Positions 1-9,222 are shown, counted from the first letter of the stretch. The stretch is DNA of 64,000 nucleotides from G965267605 sp965267605 (GCA_965267605.1 OZ254088.1:248001-312000); one strand, 5' to 3'. Translations and numbers: made by a program. The notes: a model not told the origin generated them from the sequence alone.

Positions 1-1655
1 ACCTACATATGCTTCAAAGTAACAACCTGGCAACAATGGTTGATACCGGCTTCCAGGATTTCAATGTAGACAAGGTAATGTTTGATGCATACCAGCAGGA
101 ATCAACACCTGGTGGTCAGCGATATCCAGATGTACACAAGTTAATTAACGACCGTGTGAATGCTGGTGCCCTAATTATTAACTATACCGGGCACGGAGGA
201 GAGGTAGGTTGGGCGCACGAAACGGTTCTTGGCATCAGTGACATTAATGACTGGACGAATTCTAACTCATTACCGCTGTTTGTAACAGCAACTTGTGAGT
301 TTAGCCGATTTGATGATCCTGCCCGAACTTCTGCAGGTGAACTGGTGATGTTGAATCCTGATGGAGGAGGAGTTGGGTTGCTTACTACCGTTAGGTTGGC
401 GTTTTCGAGTGATAACTATAACCTGAACAGGTCGTTCTATAGTCATGTCTTCAAGAAGCCCGGTGGTCAATACCAGCGCTTGGGCGATATTTTCATGACG
501 GTGAAGAACGAAAACATGACCTCTTCGAACACAAGAAACTTTACGTTACTGGGTGATCCCGCATTGATGCTCGCTTATCCTGAGTACGATATTGTTACCA
601 CAGAGATCAATGGTAACACTGCAGCTGCCGGAGATACAATTGGAGCGTTAAGCAAGGTTACCATCAAAGGTTATGTTGCAGATAATGGCGGTACCAAGTT
701 GAACAACTTCAACGGGGTTATCTATCCAACGGTATTCGATAAGTACAAGCAGATATCTACGTTGAATAATGACAATGTAGGTGTGTTCAATTTCAATGTT
801 CAGAACAGTAAATTGTTCAAGGGTAAGGCGAGCGTTAGCAATGGAGATTTTGAGTTCTCCTTCATTGTGCCGAAAGACATAGCCTATAATTATGGTGCCG
901 GGCGTTTGAGTTACTATGCACAGAACCAGGTTGATGATGCGAACGGGTACTACGAAGGATTCACGGTTGGGGGAACCGCGCCCAGCTACGCAAACGATAA
1001 CACCGGACCTACCATAGAATTATACATGAATGATCGCTCGTTCGTGTATGGAGGTATGACAGATGAGAACCCGTTACTACTGGCTTTTGTGAGTGATGAA
1101 CACGGTATCAATATGGTAGGTAATGGTATCGGACATGACATTATTGCTATTCTGGATGGTAAGACTGATGAAGCGATCGTGTTGAACGATTTCTATGAGG
1201 CGGATCTGGATAGCTACCAAAGTGGAGTAATTAATTATCCTTTCTCAGACCTCGCGGAAGGTGTACACACACTTACCTTGAAGGTGTGGGATGTATATAA
1301 CAACTCGGCCGAAGCGACCATAGAGTTTGTAGTGGTCAAGAACGAGGATATTGTTATCGATCGCGTATTCAACTATCCGAACCCTTTTACCACTAGAACG
1401 GAATTTTGGTTCGAGCATAACCAACCCGGACAAACGATTACAGCGCAAGTGCAGATCTTTACGGTGTCAGGAAAGCTGATCAAAACGATAGAGCAAAATA
1501 TCAATACACCAGGTTACAGATCAAGTGAAATTGTTTGGAATGGAAGAGACGATTATGGTGATAAGATTGGTAAGGGAGTTTATATGTATAAACTGACCGT
1601 TCGAGGGTCGAATGGCTCCTTTGCTGAAAAGTATGAGAAACTAGTAATTCTATGA
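1..1655 (+). CDS. porU: T9SS sortase PorU, C-terminal part (5' end outside window)
   Basis: The frame is open at the left edge, so only about the last 550 residues of a protein usually well over 1000 long are present. PorU is a gingipain-like (peptidase C25) outer-membrane sortase that cleaves the C-terminal sorting domain from type IX secretion cargo at the cell surface. The catalytic dyad is visible: His in NYTGHGGE (near nt 192) and Cys in TATCEFSR (near nt 294). From VFNYPNPF (near nt 1365) to the end the protein resembles a sorting-domain-like Ig fold, as known PorU proteins have. porV follows after 73 bases, the standard Bacteroidota order; gldJ would be expected just off the left edge. 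Confidence 0.93.
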   Translation, partial: LHMLQSNNLATMVDTGFQDFNVDKVMFDAYQQESTPGGQRYPDVHKLINDRVNAGALIINYTGHGGEVGWAHETVLGISDINDWTNSNSLPLFVTATCEFSRFDDPARTSAGELVMLNPDGGGVGLLTTVRLAFSSDNYNLNRSFYSHVFKKPGGQYQRLGDIFMTVKNENMTSSNTRNFTLLGDPALMLAYPEYDIVTTEINGNTAAAGDTIGALSKVTIKGYVADNGGTKLNNFNGVIYPTVFDKYKQISTLNNDNVGVFNFNVQNSKLFKGKASVSNGDFEFSFIVPKDIAYNYGAGRLSYYAQNQVDDANGYYEGFTVGGTAPSYANDNTGPTIELYMNDRSFVYGGMTDENPLLLAFVSDEHGINMVGNGIGHDIIAILDGKTDEAIVLNDFYEADLDSYQSGVINYPFSDLAEGVHTLTLKVWDVYNNSAEATIEFVVVKNEDIVIDRVFNYPNPFTTRTEFWFEHNQPGQTITAQVQIFTVSGKLIKTIEQNINTPGYRSSEIVWNGRDDYGDKIGKGVYMYKLTVRGSNGSFAEKYEKLVIL

Positions 1656-1689
1656 TCGGTAGCTCGCAATTAACCCTTGTTAAATTCGT

Positions 1690-1697
1690 TATATTTG
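1690..1697 (+). promoter_or_regulatory. -7 box of porV (TATATTTG)
   Basis: Exact match to the Bacteroidota sigma-A -7 consensus TAnnTTTG, 31 bases before the porV start codon. No TTTG -33 element is seen at the usual spacing. It suggests porV can be transcribed apart from porU. Confidence 0.6.
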
Positions 1698-1728
1698 CAA
1701 CCCTGCAATAGCAGATAATACCCCTGAT

Positions 1729-2976
1729 TTGATCGCACAACGCAAACACAGGCTGGTAACAGCAATTGCCGTTATTTCACTCCTCTTGAGTGTACCCGGT
1801 TATGCACAAAATTCTGGCGGAAATTCACTCCTTCAGCAAGGAACCTTGCAGTTGAACACGATAACTACAGCCGTTCCATTCCTGCTTATCTCTCCGGATA
1901 GTAGAAGTGGTGGAATGGGTGACGTGGGAGTAGCCATTTCTCCAGATGTAAATTCTATTCACTGGAACCCAGCTAAACTAGCCTTTGTAAAGAAAGATTT
2001 GGGTGTAGGAATTTCTTATGCTCCATGGCTTCGCCAACTGGTTAATGATATCAATATGTCATACCTGTCAGGCTACAAAAGAATGTCTGATCAGCTAGTG
2101 GTTGGCGGTGCGATGAGGTATTTCTCATTGGGTGATATCACGTTCACAAACCAGAATGGTGCAACCATTGGTCAGTTTAGGCCAAATGAATTCTCAATTG
2201 ATGGAGCTGCAGCGTACAAATTCAATGAGCATTTTTCAGGTGGGTCAGCCATTAGGTTTATATACTCTAACCTAACCGGGGGTATCAACGTACTTGGTTC
2301 TGATACTAAAGCTGGAACATCTGCTGCAATGGATATTTCAGGTTTTTATACCAACGATGACATTAAGATTGGCGATAAGGATGCAACTTTCAACGCAGGT
2401 TTGAACATTTCTAACCTTGGTGCCAAGATTAGCTATGTAGATAATGCAGAGAAGGATTTCATTCCAGCCAACTTCCGCATTGGTCAAACAACCATGATTC
2501 AACTGGATGATTACAACTCCATCTCATTATCAACGGATTTCAATAAACTATTGGTGCCAACGCCTCCGGTTTATCAATTGGATTCTACTGGGTTGCCGGT
2601 TATTGATCCAGCGTCTGGTGATTATGTAATTGAAAGAGGGAAAGACCCTAATGTTTCCGTAGCTCAGGCAGTATTCCAATCGTGGAGCGATGCTCCAGAT
2701 GGATTTAAAGAAGAACTACGTGAGTTCAATATTTCTGCAGGAATGGAATACTGGTACGAAGACAAGTTTGCTGTTAGAACAGGGTATTTCTATGAGCACC
2801 TTACCAAAGGTTTCCGCCAGTACCTTACGTTCGGTCTGGGTTTAAGGCTAAATGTTTTCGGGTTGGATTTGTCTTACCTGGTATCTACCTCGCAAAACAA
2901 CCCACTTGCGAATACTGTGCGTTTCTCACTTACCTTCAACTTCGAAGGAGTTAAAGAAGGCGAAAGCGCGGAATAA
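1729..2976 (+). CDS. porV: T9SS outer-membrane protein PorV (LptO)
   Basis: PorV is an outer-membrane beta-barrel that collects cargo from the T9SS translocon and delivers it to the PorU sortase. The 415-residue product has a signal peptide (hydrophobic core near residues 10-22, ending GYAQ) and the family opening with FLLISPDSRSGGMGDVGVA and HWNPAKLAF. The rest alternates in beta-strand fashion and ends in an aromatic-containing strand (RFSLTFNFEG). The only sensible start is a TTG; the signal peptide begins there. Its position directly after porU supports the call. Confidence 0.92.
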   Translation: MIAQRKHRLVTAIAVISLLLSVPGYAQNSGGNSLLQQGTLQLNTITTAVPFLLISPDSRSGGMGDVGVAISPDVNSIHWNPAKLAFVKKDLGVGISYAPWLRQLVNDINMSYLSGYKRMSDQLVVGGAMRYFSLGDITFTNQNGATIGQFRPNEFSIDGAAAYKFNEHFSGGSAIRFIYSNLTGGINVLGSDTKAGTSAAMDISGFYTNDDIKIGDKDATFNAGLNISNLGAKISYVDNAEKDFIPANFRIGQTTMIQLDDYNSISLSTDFNKLLVPTPPVYQLDSTGLPVIDPASGDYVIERGKDPNVSVAQAVFQSWSDAPDGFKEELREFNISAGMEYWYEDKFAVRTGYFYEHLTKGFRQYLTFGLGLRLNVFGLDLSYLVSTSQNNPLANTVRFSLTFNFEGVKEGESAE

Positions 2977-2985
2977 ATCCATAAC

Positions 2986-2993
2986 TATTTTTG
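2986..2993 (+). promoter_or_regulatory. -7 box of cdd (TATTTTTG)
   Basis: Matches TAnnTTTG, 49 bases before the cdd start. The expected start of transcription near 2999 would leave a leader holding the inverted repeat TCACCA-GTTGT-TGGTGA at 3005-3021, which has no T-run and so is not a terminator. Confidence 0.5.
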
Positions 2994-3042
2994 TGGTTCA
3001 GATGTCACCAGTTGTTGGTGATTAAATTGTTATTTAGTACCG

Positions 3043-3522
3043 ATGACATCATTTGAAAGACACTATAAAGAGCATACATCCGTAGATGCGCTTAGGGAAG
3101 ACGATCAGGAACTGATTGGTCAGGCATTCGAAGCATTGAAAGGGTCGCATGCACCCTACAGCAAGTTCAGGGTAGGTGCCGCAGCAGTCACAGACGCTGG
3201 TACAGTTCTAAGAGCCAGTAACATCGAAAATGCTTCTTTGTCGCTCACCAATTGTGCTGAAAGAATATTGTGTCAGTACGCCAAAAGCAACTTTCCTGGC
3301 GAAAGGATAACAACTTTGGCAATTGTTTCTAGCTCTGATGAAGAACTGTTTGAGCAACCTCTGGCACCTTGTGGTGCGTGTCGGCAAGTACTATATGAAT
3401 TGGAGACCGAACAACAGTACGATATGCGTTTGCTATTGGTGCAGAGAAGTGGAACCATAATTGAGGTTGAAAGGGCGGCAGATATACTTCCATTGGCATT
3501 CGGCCGAAATCATGACCAGTAA
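3043..3522 (+). CDS. cdd: Cytidine deaminase
   Basis: Zinc-dependent deamination of cytidine and deoxycytidine to uridine and deoxyuridine in the pyrimidine salvage pathway. The substrate motif NIENAS is followed by the zinc and proton-transfer site CAER (Cys71, Glu73) and by PCGACRQ (Cys110, Cys113), giving the three Cys ligands typical of homotetrameric deaminases. At 159 residues it is slightly longer than the 130-residue minimal form; the extra N-terminal residues (SFERHYKEHTSVDAL) are common in Bacteroidota versions. It sits between porV and pdhA, a conserved Flavobacteriia arrangement with no evident functional link. Confidence 0.95.
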   Translation: MTSFERHYKEHTSVDALREDDQELIGQAFEALKGSHAPYSKFRVGAAAVTDAGTVLRASNIENASLSLTNCAERILCQYAKSNFPGERITTLAIVSSSDEELFEQPLAPCGACRQVLYELETEQQYDMRLLLVQRSGTIIEVERAADILPLAFGRNHDQ

Positions 3523-3555
3523 GCGCTGAACAGCCCATTATTTTCTAATTTCAAC

Positions 3556-3563
3556 TAACTTTG
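3556..3563 (+). promoter_or_regulatory. -7 box of pdhA-pdhC (TAACTTTG)
   Basis: Matches TAnnTTTG, 19 bases before the pdhA ATG, with the purine-rich run AAAGAGGAGAAG between box and start. Likely drives pdhA and pdhC together. Confidence 0.6.
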
Positions 3564-3582
3564 ATCTTACAAAGAGGAGAAG

Positions 3583-4650
3583 ATGGCGACAAAAACGAGC
3601 GCGAAGGGTAAATCCAAGTCTGCTGCAGGAAGTAACGGGGTTTCTAAATCCCGCAAGAAGCCTGCATTCAAGAAGGAAACATATCTGAAGTGGTATGAGC
3701 AAATGCTCATTATGCGGAAGATGGAGGAGAAGGCAGGACAGTTGTATATCCAGCAGAAATTTGGAGGATTCTGTCACCTGTATATCGGACAGGAAGCTGT
3801 TGTGGCTGGAACAGAATCAGCGATCACTAAAGACGACAACATTATTACTGCTTATCGGTGTCATGCGCATCCCATCGGAAGGGGGATTCATCCGAAGTAT
3901 GTGATGGCCGAACTTTATGGCAAGACCACAGGTCTGGTGAATGGTAAAGGTGGCTCAATGCACATGTTCGATAAGGAAGCACGACTATGGGGTGGCCACG
4001 GTATCGTTGGTGGTCAGATACCTCTTGGAGCTGGGCTTGCATTGGCGGAACAGTATAAGGGCACCAAGAATGTAACAGTATGTTATATGGGTGACGGTGC
4101 TGCGCGTCAAGGGGCCTTTCATGAGACCATGAACATGGCCATGACCTGGAAACTTCCAGTGATCTTTGTTATCGAGAACAACAAATACGCCATGGGAACC
4201 TCTGTAGCGAGGACTTCCAATATCACGGAAATGTATAAGATGGGCGCATCGTATGAAATGCCTTCTTTTCAGGTAGATGGGATGAGTTGTGAAGCGGTTC
4301 ACGAGGCCATTGCTGAAGCCGCTGATAGAGCGAAGAAAGGTAATGGCCCAACCCTGCTTGAAATTGAAACTTACAGATACAAAGGACATTCAATGTCTGA
4401 TCCACGTAAGTACAGAACTAAGGAGGAAGAGGCGGAATACCAGGAGCAGGATCCGATCGAAAAGGTGCTGAAGGTAATTCGCGCAAATAAGTGGATGACT
4501 GAGAAACAGATCGAATCAGTTCAGAAGAAAGTGAAAGACATGATAGAGGAGTCGGTTAAGTTTGCCGAGGAATCTCCGGACCCTACTCCAGAAGACATGT
4601 TCAAGGGCATATACGCTCAGGAAGATTATCCATTCATTCAAGATTACTAA
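3583..4650 (+). CDS. pdhA: Pyruvate dehydrogenase E1 component, alpha subunit
   Basis: Alpha subunit of the heterotetrameric thiamine-diphosphate E1 enzyme that decarboxylates pyruvate and passes the acetyl group to lipoyl-E2. The ThDP/Mg motif GDGAARQGAFHE ... ENN is present, as are the family landmarks YRCHAHPIGRG, GKGGSMHMF and the phosphorylation-loop-like YRYKGHSMSDP. The 355-residue length fits the family, apart from a Lys/Ser-rich N-terminal extension of about 30 residues (AKGKSKSAAGS...) that looks disordered. pdhC follows after 6 bases. No E1-beta gene is next to it, so that subunit must be encoded elsewhere, as is usual in Flavobacteriia. Confidence 0.95.
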   Translation: MATKTSAKGKSKSAAGSNGVSKSRKKPAFKKETYLKWYEQMLIMRKMEEKAGQLYIQQKFGGFCHLYIGQEAVVAGTESAITKDDNIITAYRCHAHPIGRGIHPKYVMAELYGKTTGLVNGKGGSMHMFDKEARLWGGHGIVGGQIPLGAGLALAEQYKGTKNVTVCYMGDGAARQGAFHETMNMAMTWKLPVIFVIENNKYAMGTSVARTSNITEMYKMGASYEMPSFQVDGMSCEAVHEAIAEAADRAKKGNGPTLLEIETYRYKGHSMSDPRKYRTKEEEAEYQEQDPIEKVLKVIRANKWMTEKQIESVQKKVKDMIEESVKFAEESPDPTPEDMFKGIYAQEDYPFIQDY

Positions 4651-4656
4651 GAGGAA

Positions 4657-6270
4657 ATGGCAGAGATCGTTAGAATGCCGAAGTTGAGCGACACCATGAC
4701 TGAAGGTGTTGTTGCAAAGTGGCACAAGAAGGTGGGTGAGACGGTTGAGAGTGGGGAATTACTTGCCGAGATCGAGACCGATAAGGCCACTATGGAATTT
4801 GAATCTTTCCAGGACGGGGTGTTGCTGCATCAAGGTGTTGGTGAAGGAGAAACCGCTCCTGTGGATAGCATTCTTGCTGTTTTTGGTGAGAAGGGCGAAG
4901 ATATTTCCGGTTTACTTAATGGTGCCGATCAGCCTGCACCTGAAGAGGCGAAGGAAACGGAAACTGAAGAAGCGGCACCTGCAACAGATGCACCGGCTGC
5001 CACAATTGATGTATCCGATGTGAATGCGAACATTGTTAGAATGCCGAAGCTAAGTGACACCATGACCGAAGGTGTTGTAGCCAAATGGCATAAGAAGGTT
5101 GGTGATAAGGTTGCGTCTGGAGATTTGCTTGCCGAGATCGAAACCGACAAGGCAACGATGGAGTTCGAATCTTTCGAAGACGGAATCCTCCTGCACATTG
5201 GTGTAGAAGAAGGTGGTACAGCTCCGGTTGATAGTATCCTTTCTATCATTGGTGAGAAAGGAGCTGATTTTCAAAAACTCATTGATGCTGATGCTGTTAA
5301 CGCTCCTGCCGCAGCAGCGGAAGAGCTGGTTGTTACAGCGTCTGAAGAACCTGCAACTGCTCCCCAAGCTACAGCCACGGTTGCAGCGCCTAAGGTGGTG
5401 AGCGCTCCTAAAACATCTGCCAATGGTAGAATTGTAGCTTCACCGCTGGCGAAGCGATTGGCTGCGGAGAAAGGTATCAATCTTAGTATTGTGAAAGGTA
5501 CTGGAGAGGGTGGTCGTATCGTGAAGCGCGATATTGAGAACTTCACGGGTGGTGGTGCCCAGTATAGCACCGTTGAGAGTTATACCGAGGTTCCGGTTAC
5601 CCAAATGCGCAAGGCCATTTCTCGCGCACTCGGTGGAAGCAAGTTCAGTGCACCGCATTTCTACCTTACTATTCAGTTAGACATGGATCAGGCCGTTGAG
5701 GCAAGAAAGTCTATCAATAAGCTAATTGCGCCTGAGAAGATATCGTTCAATGATATGGTGATCAAGGCAACCGCAGTCGCTTTGAGAAAACACCCTAAGG
5801 TGAACTCTTCATGGATGGAAGATAAGATCCGCTACAATGAGCATGTACACATGGGAGTTGCAGTGGCTGTTGAAGACGGACTTGTGGTGCCGGTGGTAAA
5901 ATTCGCGGACGGAAAACCACTTCGCCAAATCGGTGCGGAGGTCAAAGAGTTTGCGGATAAAGCCCGTAACAAGAAGCTTCAACCGGAAGAAATGGAGGGT
6001 AGCACGTTTACCATTTCAAATCTTGGAATGTTCGGAATTGAAGAATTCACGGCTATCATCAACCCTCCTAACTCATGTATCCTCGCAGTAGGAGGGATTA
6101 ATCAGATTCCTGTTGTAAAGAATGGACAAATCGTTCCGGGCAATGTAATGAAGGTTACTATGTCGTGTGACCATAGATCAGTTGATGGTGCAACGGGGTC
6201 CCAATTCCTGCAAACGTTTAAACAGTACATGGAAAACCCTGTATTGCTGTTAGGCGAAGCAAATATTTGA
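4657..6270 (+). CDS. pdhC: Pyruvate dehydrogenase E2, dihydrolipoamide acetyltransferase (two lipoyl domains)
   Basis: Core subunit of the pyruvate dehydrogenase complex; transfers acetyl groups from lipoyl-lysine to CoA. Domain order over 537 residues: lipoyl domain 1 (about 2-80, ETDKA with Lys43), Pro/Ala/Glu linker, lipoyl domain 2 (about 126-202, Lys165), Ala/Pro linker, E3-binding domain (about 258-296, ASPLAKRLA...GGRIVKRDI), and the catalytic domain (about 310-537) with DHRSVDG (catalytic His506). The two lipoyl domains are nearly identical, suggesting recent duplication or gene conversion. Start ATG lies 6 bases after pdhA, indicating one transcript. Confidence 0.96.
   Translation: MAEIVRMPKLSDTMTEGVVAKWHKKVGETVESGELLAEIETDKATMEFESFQDGVLLHQGVGEGETAPVDSILAVFGEKGEDISGLLNGADQPAPEEAKETETEEAAPATDAPAATIDVSDVNANIVRMPKLSDTMTEGVVAKWHKKVGDKVASGDLLAEIETDKATMEFESFEDGILLHIGVEEGGTAPVDSILSIIGEKGADFQKLIDADAVNAPAAAAEELVVTASEEPATAPQATATVAAPKVVSAPKTSANGRIVASPLAKRLAAEKGINLSIVKGTGEGGRIVKRDIENFTGGGAQYSTVESYTEVPVTQMRKAISRALGGSKFSAPHFYLTIQLDMDQAVEARKSINKLIAPEKISFNDMVIKATAVALRKHPKVNSSWMEDKIRYNEHVHMGVAVAVEDGLVVPVVKFADGKPLRQIGAEVKEFADKARNKKLQPEEMEGSTFTISNLGMFGIEEFTAIINPPNSCILAVGGINQIPVVKNGQIVPGNVMKVTMSCDHRSVDGATGSQFLQTFKQYMENPVLLLGEANI
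4660..5283 (+). repeat. Tandem near-identical lipoyl-domain repeats inside pdhC
   Basis: Coding repeats at about 4660-4914 and 5029-5283. At the protein level the first 29 residues (IVRMPKLSDTM ... KKVG) are identical in both copies, as is the stretch LLAEIETDKATMEFESF. At the DNA level many third positions differ, so the copies are conserved mainly as protein. Confidence 0.8.
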
Positions 6271-6281
6271 TTCTATAGGCT

Positions 6282-8384
6282 TTGAATGAGTTTCTGCGAA
6301 CACCTGTTGAGTATTTGAAAGGTGTTGGACCGAAACGAGCGAAACTTCTCAATAAGGAACTTAACGTTTTCACTTTCGAGCATCTGCTCGATGTATTTCC
6401 ATTCAGGTATGTGGACAGATCGCAGTTCTACCATGTCGCTGATGTGGTGGATGCCAATACCTATGTGCAACTCAAGGGCAAGATTATTAAGTTGGATAAG
6501 GTTGGGACCAAGGGAAAACAGCGCCTCGTTGCCTTGTTTGAAGATGAAACAGGCACATTAGAGCTTGTTTGGTTCAAGGGGATCAAGTACCTCCAGGAAT
6601 CTCTGAAAATCAATTCAGAGTGGGTGGTGTTTGGTAAGCCATCCATGTTCAATAACAAGATCAACATTGCTCATCCGGAGATGGAATCGCTGGAGGCATT
6701 TCAATCCGTAAAGTCCGTGCAATTACAACCAGTGTATCACTCAACAGAAAAGCTGGGATCGGTTGGATTGAACTCTCGCGGTATCTGGAAACTACAGAGA
6801 AATCTGAGTCAGCTCATTGGTGGTCAAATTCCAGAGACGCTCTCCAATAAATTACTTGAAACGCTGAAGATCCCTGGCAGGGAGGATACGTACAAACAGA
6901 TACACATGCCTACCAACGTAGATCTACTCAAACGGGCGCAGATCAGACAGAAGTTTGAGGAACTCTTCTTCCTGCAACTTCGTTTGCTTAGACAAAATAG
7001 AATCGTCAAGGAAAAATCACCGGGAGTTTTGTTCGAAGAGGTAGGGGGTCTGTTCAACGGATTCTACAAGAATCACCTGCCGTTTGATTTGACCGATGCC
7101 CAGAAAAGGGTGTTGAGGGAGATTCGTCATGATACAAAGACGGGGAAACAGATGAATAGATTGCTGCAGGGAGATGTGGGAAGTGGTAAAACGATCGTGG
7201 CTGTATTGGCTATGCTATTGGCTATCGACAATGGATTTCAGGCATGCATCATGGCCCCTACGGAGATTCTCGCAAATCAACATGCCGTATCATTCCGAAC
7301 CTATCTGGAGCCGTTGGGTGTTAAGGTGGCATTGCTAACCGGTAGTACCAAACAATCTGAAAGGAGTGAAATGTTTCCACGGCTGGAGTCGGGGGAGATT
7401 CAAGTGATTATTGGAACCCATGCACTACTGGAAGATCCTGTTCGGTTTCAGAATTTGGGATTGTCCATTATTGATGAACAACACAGGTTTGGTGTTGCTC
7501 AGAGAGCTAAGCTTTGGGCGAAGGTGAAGATCCCCCCTCATGTGTTGGTAATGACAGCCACTCCGATTCCAAGAACATTGGCAATGACCTTATACGGTGA
7601 TCTGGATATATCGGTAATTGATGAATTACCTCCGGGGAGAAAACCCATCACAACTGTGCACTATTATGAGTCCGCCCGATTAAGGGTGTTTGGTTTCATT
7701 GAGCAGGAAGTTGCTAAGGGCAGGCAGGTCTATATTGTTTATCCGCTAATTGAAGAATCTGAAAAGATGGATTACAAAGACCTGATGGATGGGTACCATG
7801 CCATTACAAGGAGGTTTCAGGCTCCGGATTACCAGGTGGGTGTGCTGCATGGAAGAATGAAGGCGACTGATAAGGATTTTGAAATGCAGCGATTCGTCAA
7901 GGGAGAAACCCACATTATGGTTGCAACAACGGTAATTGAAGTTGGCGTGAATGTTCCGAATGCCACGGTAATGATTGTGGAGAGTGCAGAGCGATTCGGG
8001 TTATCTCAGCTTCATCAGCTTAGGGGAAGAGTTGGCCGTGGTGCGGATAAATCATATTGCGTTTTGATGACCGGGAATAAACTTACCAGTGATGCGCGGA
8101 CTAGAATTGAAGCAATGGTAAGAACGAATGACGGTTTCGAAATTGCGGAAGTTGATCTGCGTTTACGCGGCCCAGGCGATATTGAAGGGACGCAACAGAG
8201 TGGTATTTCCAATCTTCGAATGGCGGATATTGTAAAGGATGGAAAGTTGATGACCACTGCAAGGACCATCGCCACTACTGTTCTGGACGAAGACCCGGAA
8301 TTAAAGGAAGAGTACAATGCACCTGTTCTTCGGTACCTTAAAACATTACAAGCCAGAAAAGGCGATTGGAGTCGAATATCATAG
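6282..8384 (+). CDS. recG: ATP-dependent DNA helicase RecG
   Basis: Superfamily 2 helicase that regresses stalled replication forks and branch-migrates Holliday junctions. The N-terminal wedge begins TPVEYLKGVGPKRAKLL, followed by an OB fold, then helicase motifs: Walker A GDVGSGKT (297-304), DEQH box (398-401), the TATPIPRTLA motif and the motif VI region QLRGRVGRG. The 700-residue length is normal. The start is TTG; it puts the family-typical EYLKGVGPKRA at the expected distance from the N terminus, and the nearby ATG (6286) is out of frame. It starts 11 bases after pdhC. Confidence 0.96.
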   Translation: MNEFLRTPVEYLKGVGPKRAKLLNKELNVFTFEHLLDVFPFRYVDRSQFYHVADVVDANTYVQLKGKIIKLDKVGTKGKQRLVALFEDETGTLELVWFKGIKYLQESLKINSEWVVFGKPSMFNNKINIAHPEMESLEAFQSVKSVQLQPVYHSTEKLGSVGLNSRGIWKLQRNLSQLIGGQIPETLSNKLLETLKIPGREDTYKQIHMPTNVDLLKRAQIRQKFEELFFLQLRLLRQNRIVKEKSPGVLFEEVGGLFNGFYKNHLPFDLTDAQKRVLREIRHDTKTGKQMNRLLQGDVGSGKTIVAVLAMLLAIDNGFQACIMAPTEILANQHAVSFRTYLEPLGVKVALLTGSTKQSERSEMFPRLESGEIQVIIGTHALLEDPVRFQNLGLSIIDEQHRFGVAQRAKLWAKVKIPPHVLVMTATPIPRTLAMTLYGDLDISVIDELPPGRKPITTVHYYESARLRVFGFIEQEVAKGRQVYIVYPLIEESEKMDYKDLMDGYHAITRRFQAPDYQVGVLHGRMKATDKDFEMQRFVKGETHIMVATTVIEVGVNVPNATVMIVESAERFGLSQLHQLRGRVGRGADKSYCVLMTGNKLTSDARTRIEAMVRTNDGFEIAEVDLRLRGPGDIEGTQQSGISNLRMADIVKDGKLMTTARTIATTVLDEDPELKEEYNAPVLRYLKTLQARKGDWSRIS

Positions 8385-8389
8385 ATTTG
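8382..8389 (+). promoter_or_regulatory. -7 box (TAGATTTG) overlapping the recG stop codon
   Basis: Matches TAnnTTTG. Its first three bases are the recG stop TAG. Only 4 bases separate the box from the GTG start of the next gene, so a transcript from here would be leaderless or nearly so. Confidence 0.5.
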
Positions 8390-8393
8390 TCGG

Positions 8394-9185
8394 GTGAGGA
8401 TTGAAGGACATACATTTTGGATCACAGGTGCATCATCTGGAATTGGAGAGGCACTTGCTGAGGTTATCGCTGAAAGAGGCGGGCACTTGGTGCTTTCCGC
8501 GCGAAGCGAAGATAAACTCAGGGCACTTCAGGATAGACTGTCTCAATTCAATGTTCAAGTGGAAGTTGTCCCACTGGATCTTACGAATCCTGACTCCATT
8601 CGCTTAGCCTACAACCACATTTTGGATGCAGGGATCATCGTGGACGTACTCATTAACAATGGCGGAATTAGCCAAAGGGGATATTTGCACGAAACGGGCA
8701 CCGAGGTGATCAGAACACTTATGGAGGTCAATTTCTTCGGTGCAGTAACTGCTACCAAGTGCGTGCTTCCTGGGATGTTAGAGCGCTCCAAAGGAAAAGT
8801 AGTGATGATGAGTAGCGTAGTAGGCAAGTTTGGATTTCCATTGAGAACGGGGTATTCTGCTTCCAAACATGCATTGCACGGTTTCACGGAGAGTCTGGCG
8901 CTTGAGTATGAGCGGGAAGGCATAACCACACTAATTGTGTGTCCTGGAAGGGTAAAGACCAATATTTCAAAGAATGCCCTGCAGGGTGATGGGTCTAGCC
9001 ATGGGGAGATGGATCCTGGTCAGGCTAACGGTATCTCAGCTCGTCTTTGTGCAGAGAAGGTTGTACGTGCCATTGTTTCAGATCGAAGAGAAATTCACAT
9101 TGGAAAAGAGAAATTCCTGGTGATGTTCAGAAAGTATATGCCTTGGTTGTTCAGATCAATCGTTCGAAAGGTAAGTCCAAAGTAG
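8394..9185 (+). CDS. Short-chain dehydrogenase/reductase (SDR) family oxidoreductase
   Basis: Classical SDR of 263 residues with a Rossmann fold. Cofactor motif TGASSGIG lies at residues 11-18, NNGG in the middle, the catalytic Ser in MMSSVVG, and the YSASK active site (Tyr, Lys). The PG following the central sheet (VCPGRVKT) is also present. The C terminus (LVMFRKYMPWLFRSIVRK) is basic and hydrophobic, as in DHRS7-like reductases that associate with membranes. Substrate cannot be told from sequence. Start GTG is preferred because it places the first beta strand correctly; recG ends 9 bases upstream. Confidence 0.88.
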   Translation: MRIEGHTFWITGASSGIGEALAEVIAERGGHLVLSARSEDKLRALQDRLSQFNVQVEVVPLDLTNPDSIRLAYNHILDAGIIVDVLINNGGISQRGYLHETGTEVIRTLMEVNFFGAVTATKCVLPGMLERSKGKVVMMSSVVGKFGFPLRTGYSASKHALHGFTESLALEYEREGITTLIVCPGRVKTNISKNALQGDGSSHGEMDPGQANGISARLCAEKVVRAIVSDRREIHIGKEKFLVMFRKYMPWLFRSIVRKVSPK

Positions 9186-9205
9186 TGTTCAGAATTCGAA
9201 ACTGT

Positions 9206-9213
9206 TATCTTCG
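9206..9213 (+). promoter_or_regulatory. -7 box (TATCTTCG) before the VOC gene
   Basis: TAnnTTCG variant of the Bacteroidota -7 box, 9 bases before the ATG. The predicted leader is only a few bases. Confidence 0.4.
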
Positions 9214-9222
9214 TAGCCTTCT

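Noticed and set aside
3005..3021. Hairpin TCACCA-GTTGT-TGGTGA after porV as a terminator
   Set aside because: Only 6 bp and not followed by a T-run; more likely a small element in the cdd leader, with no evidence for regulation.
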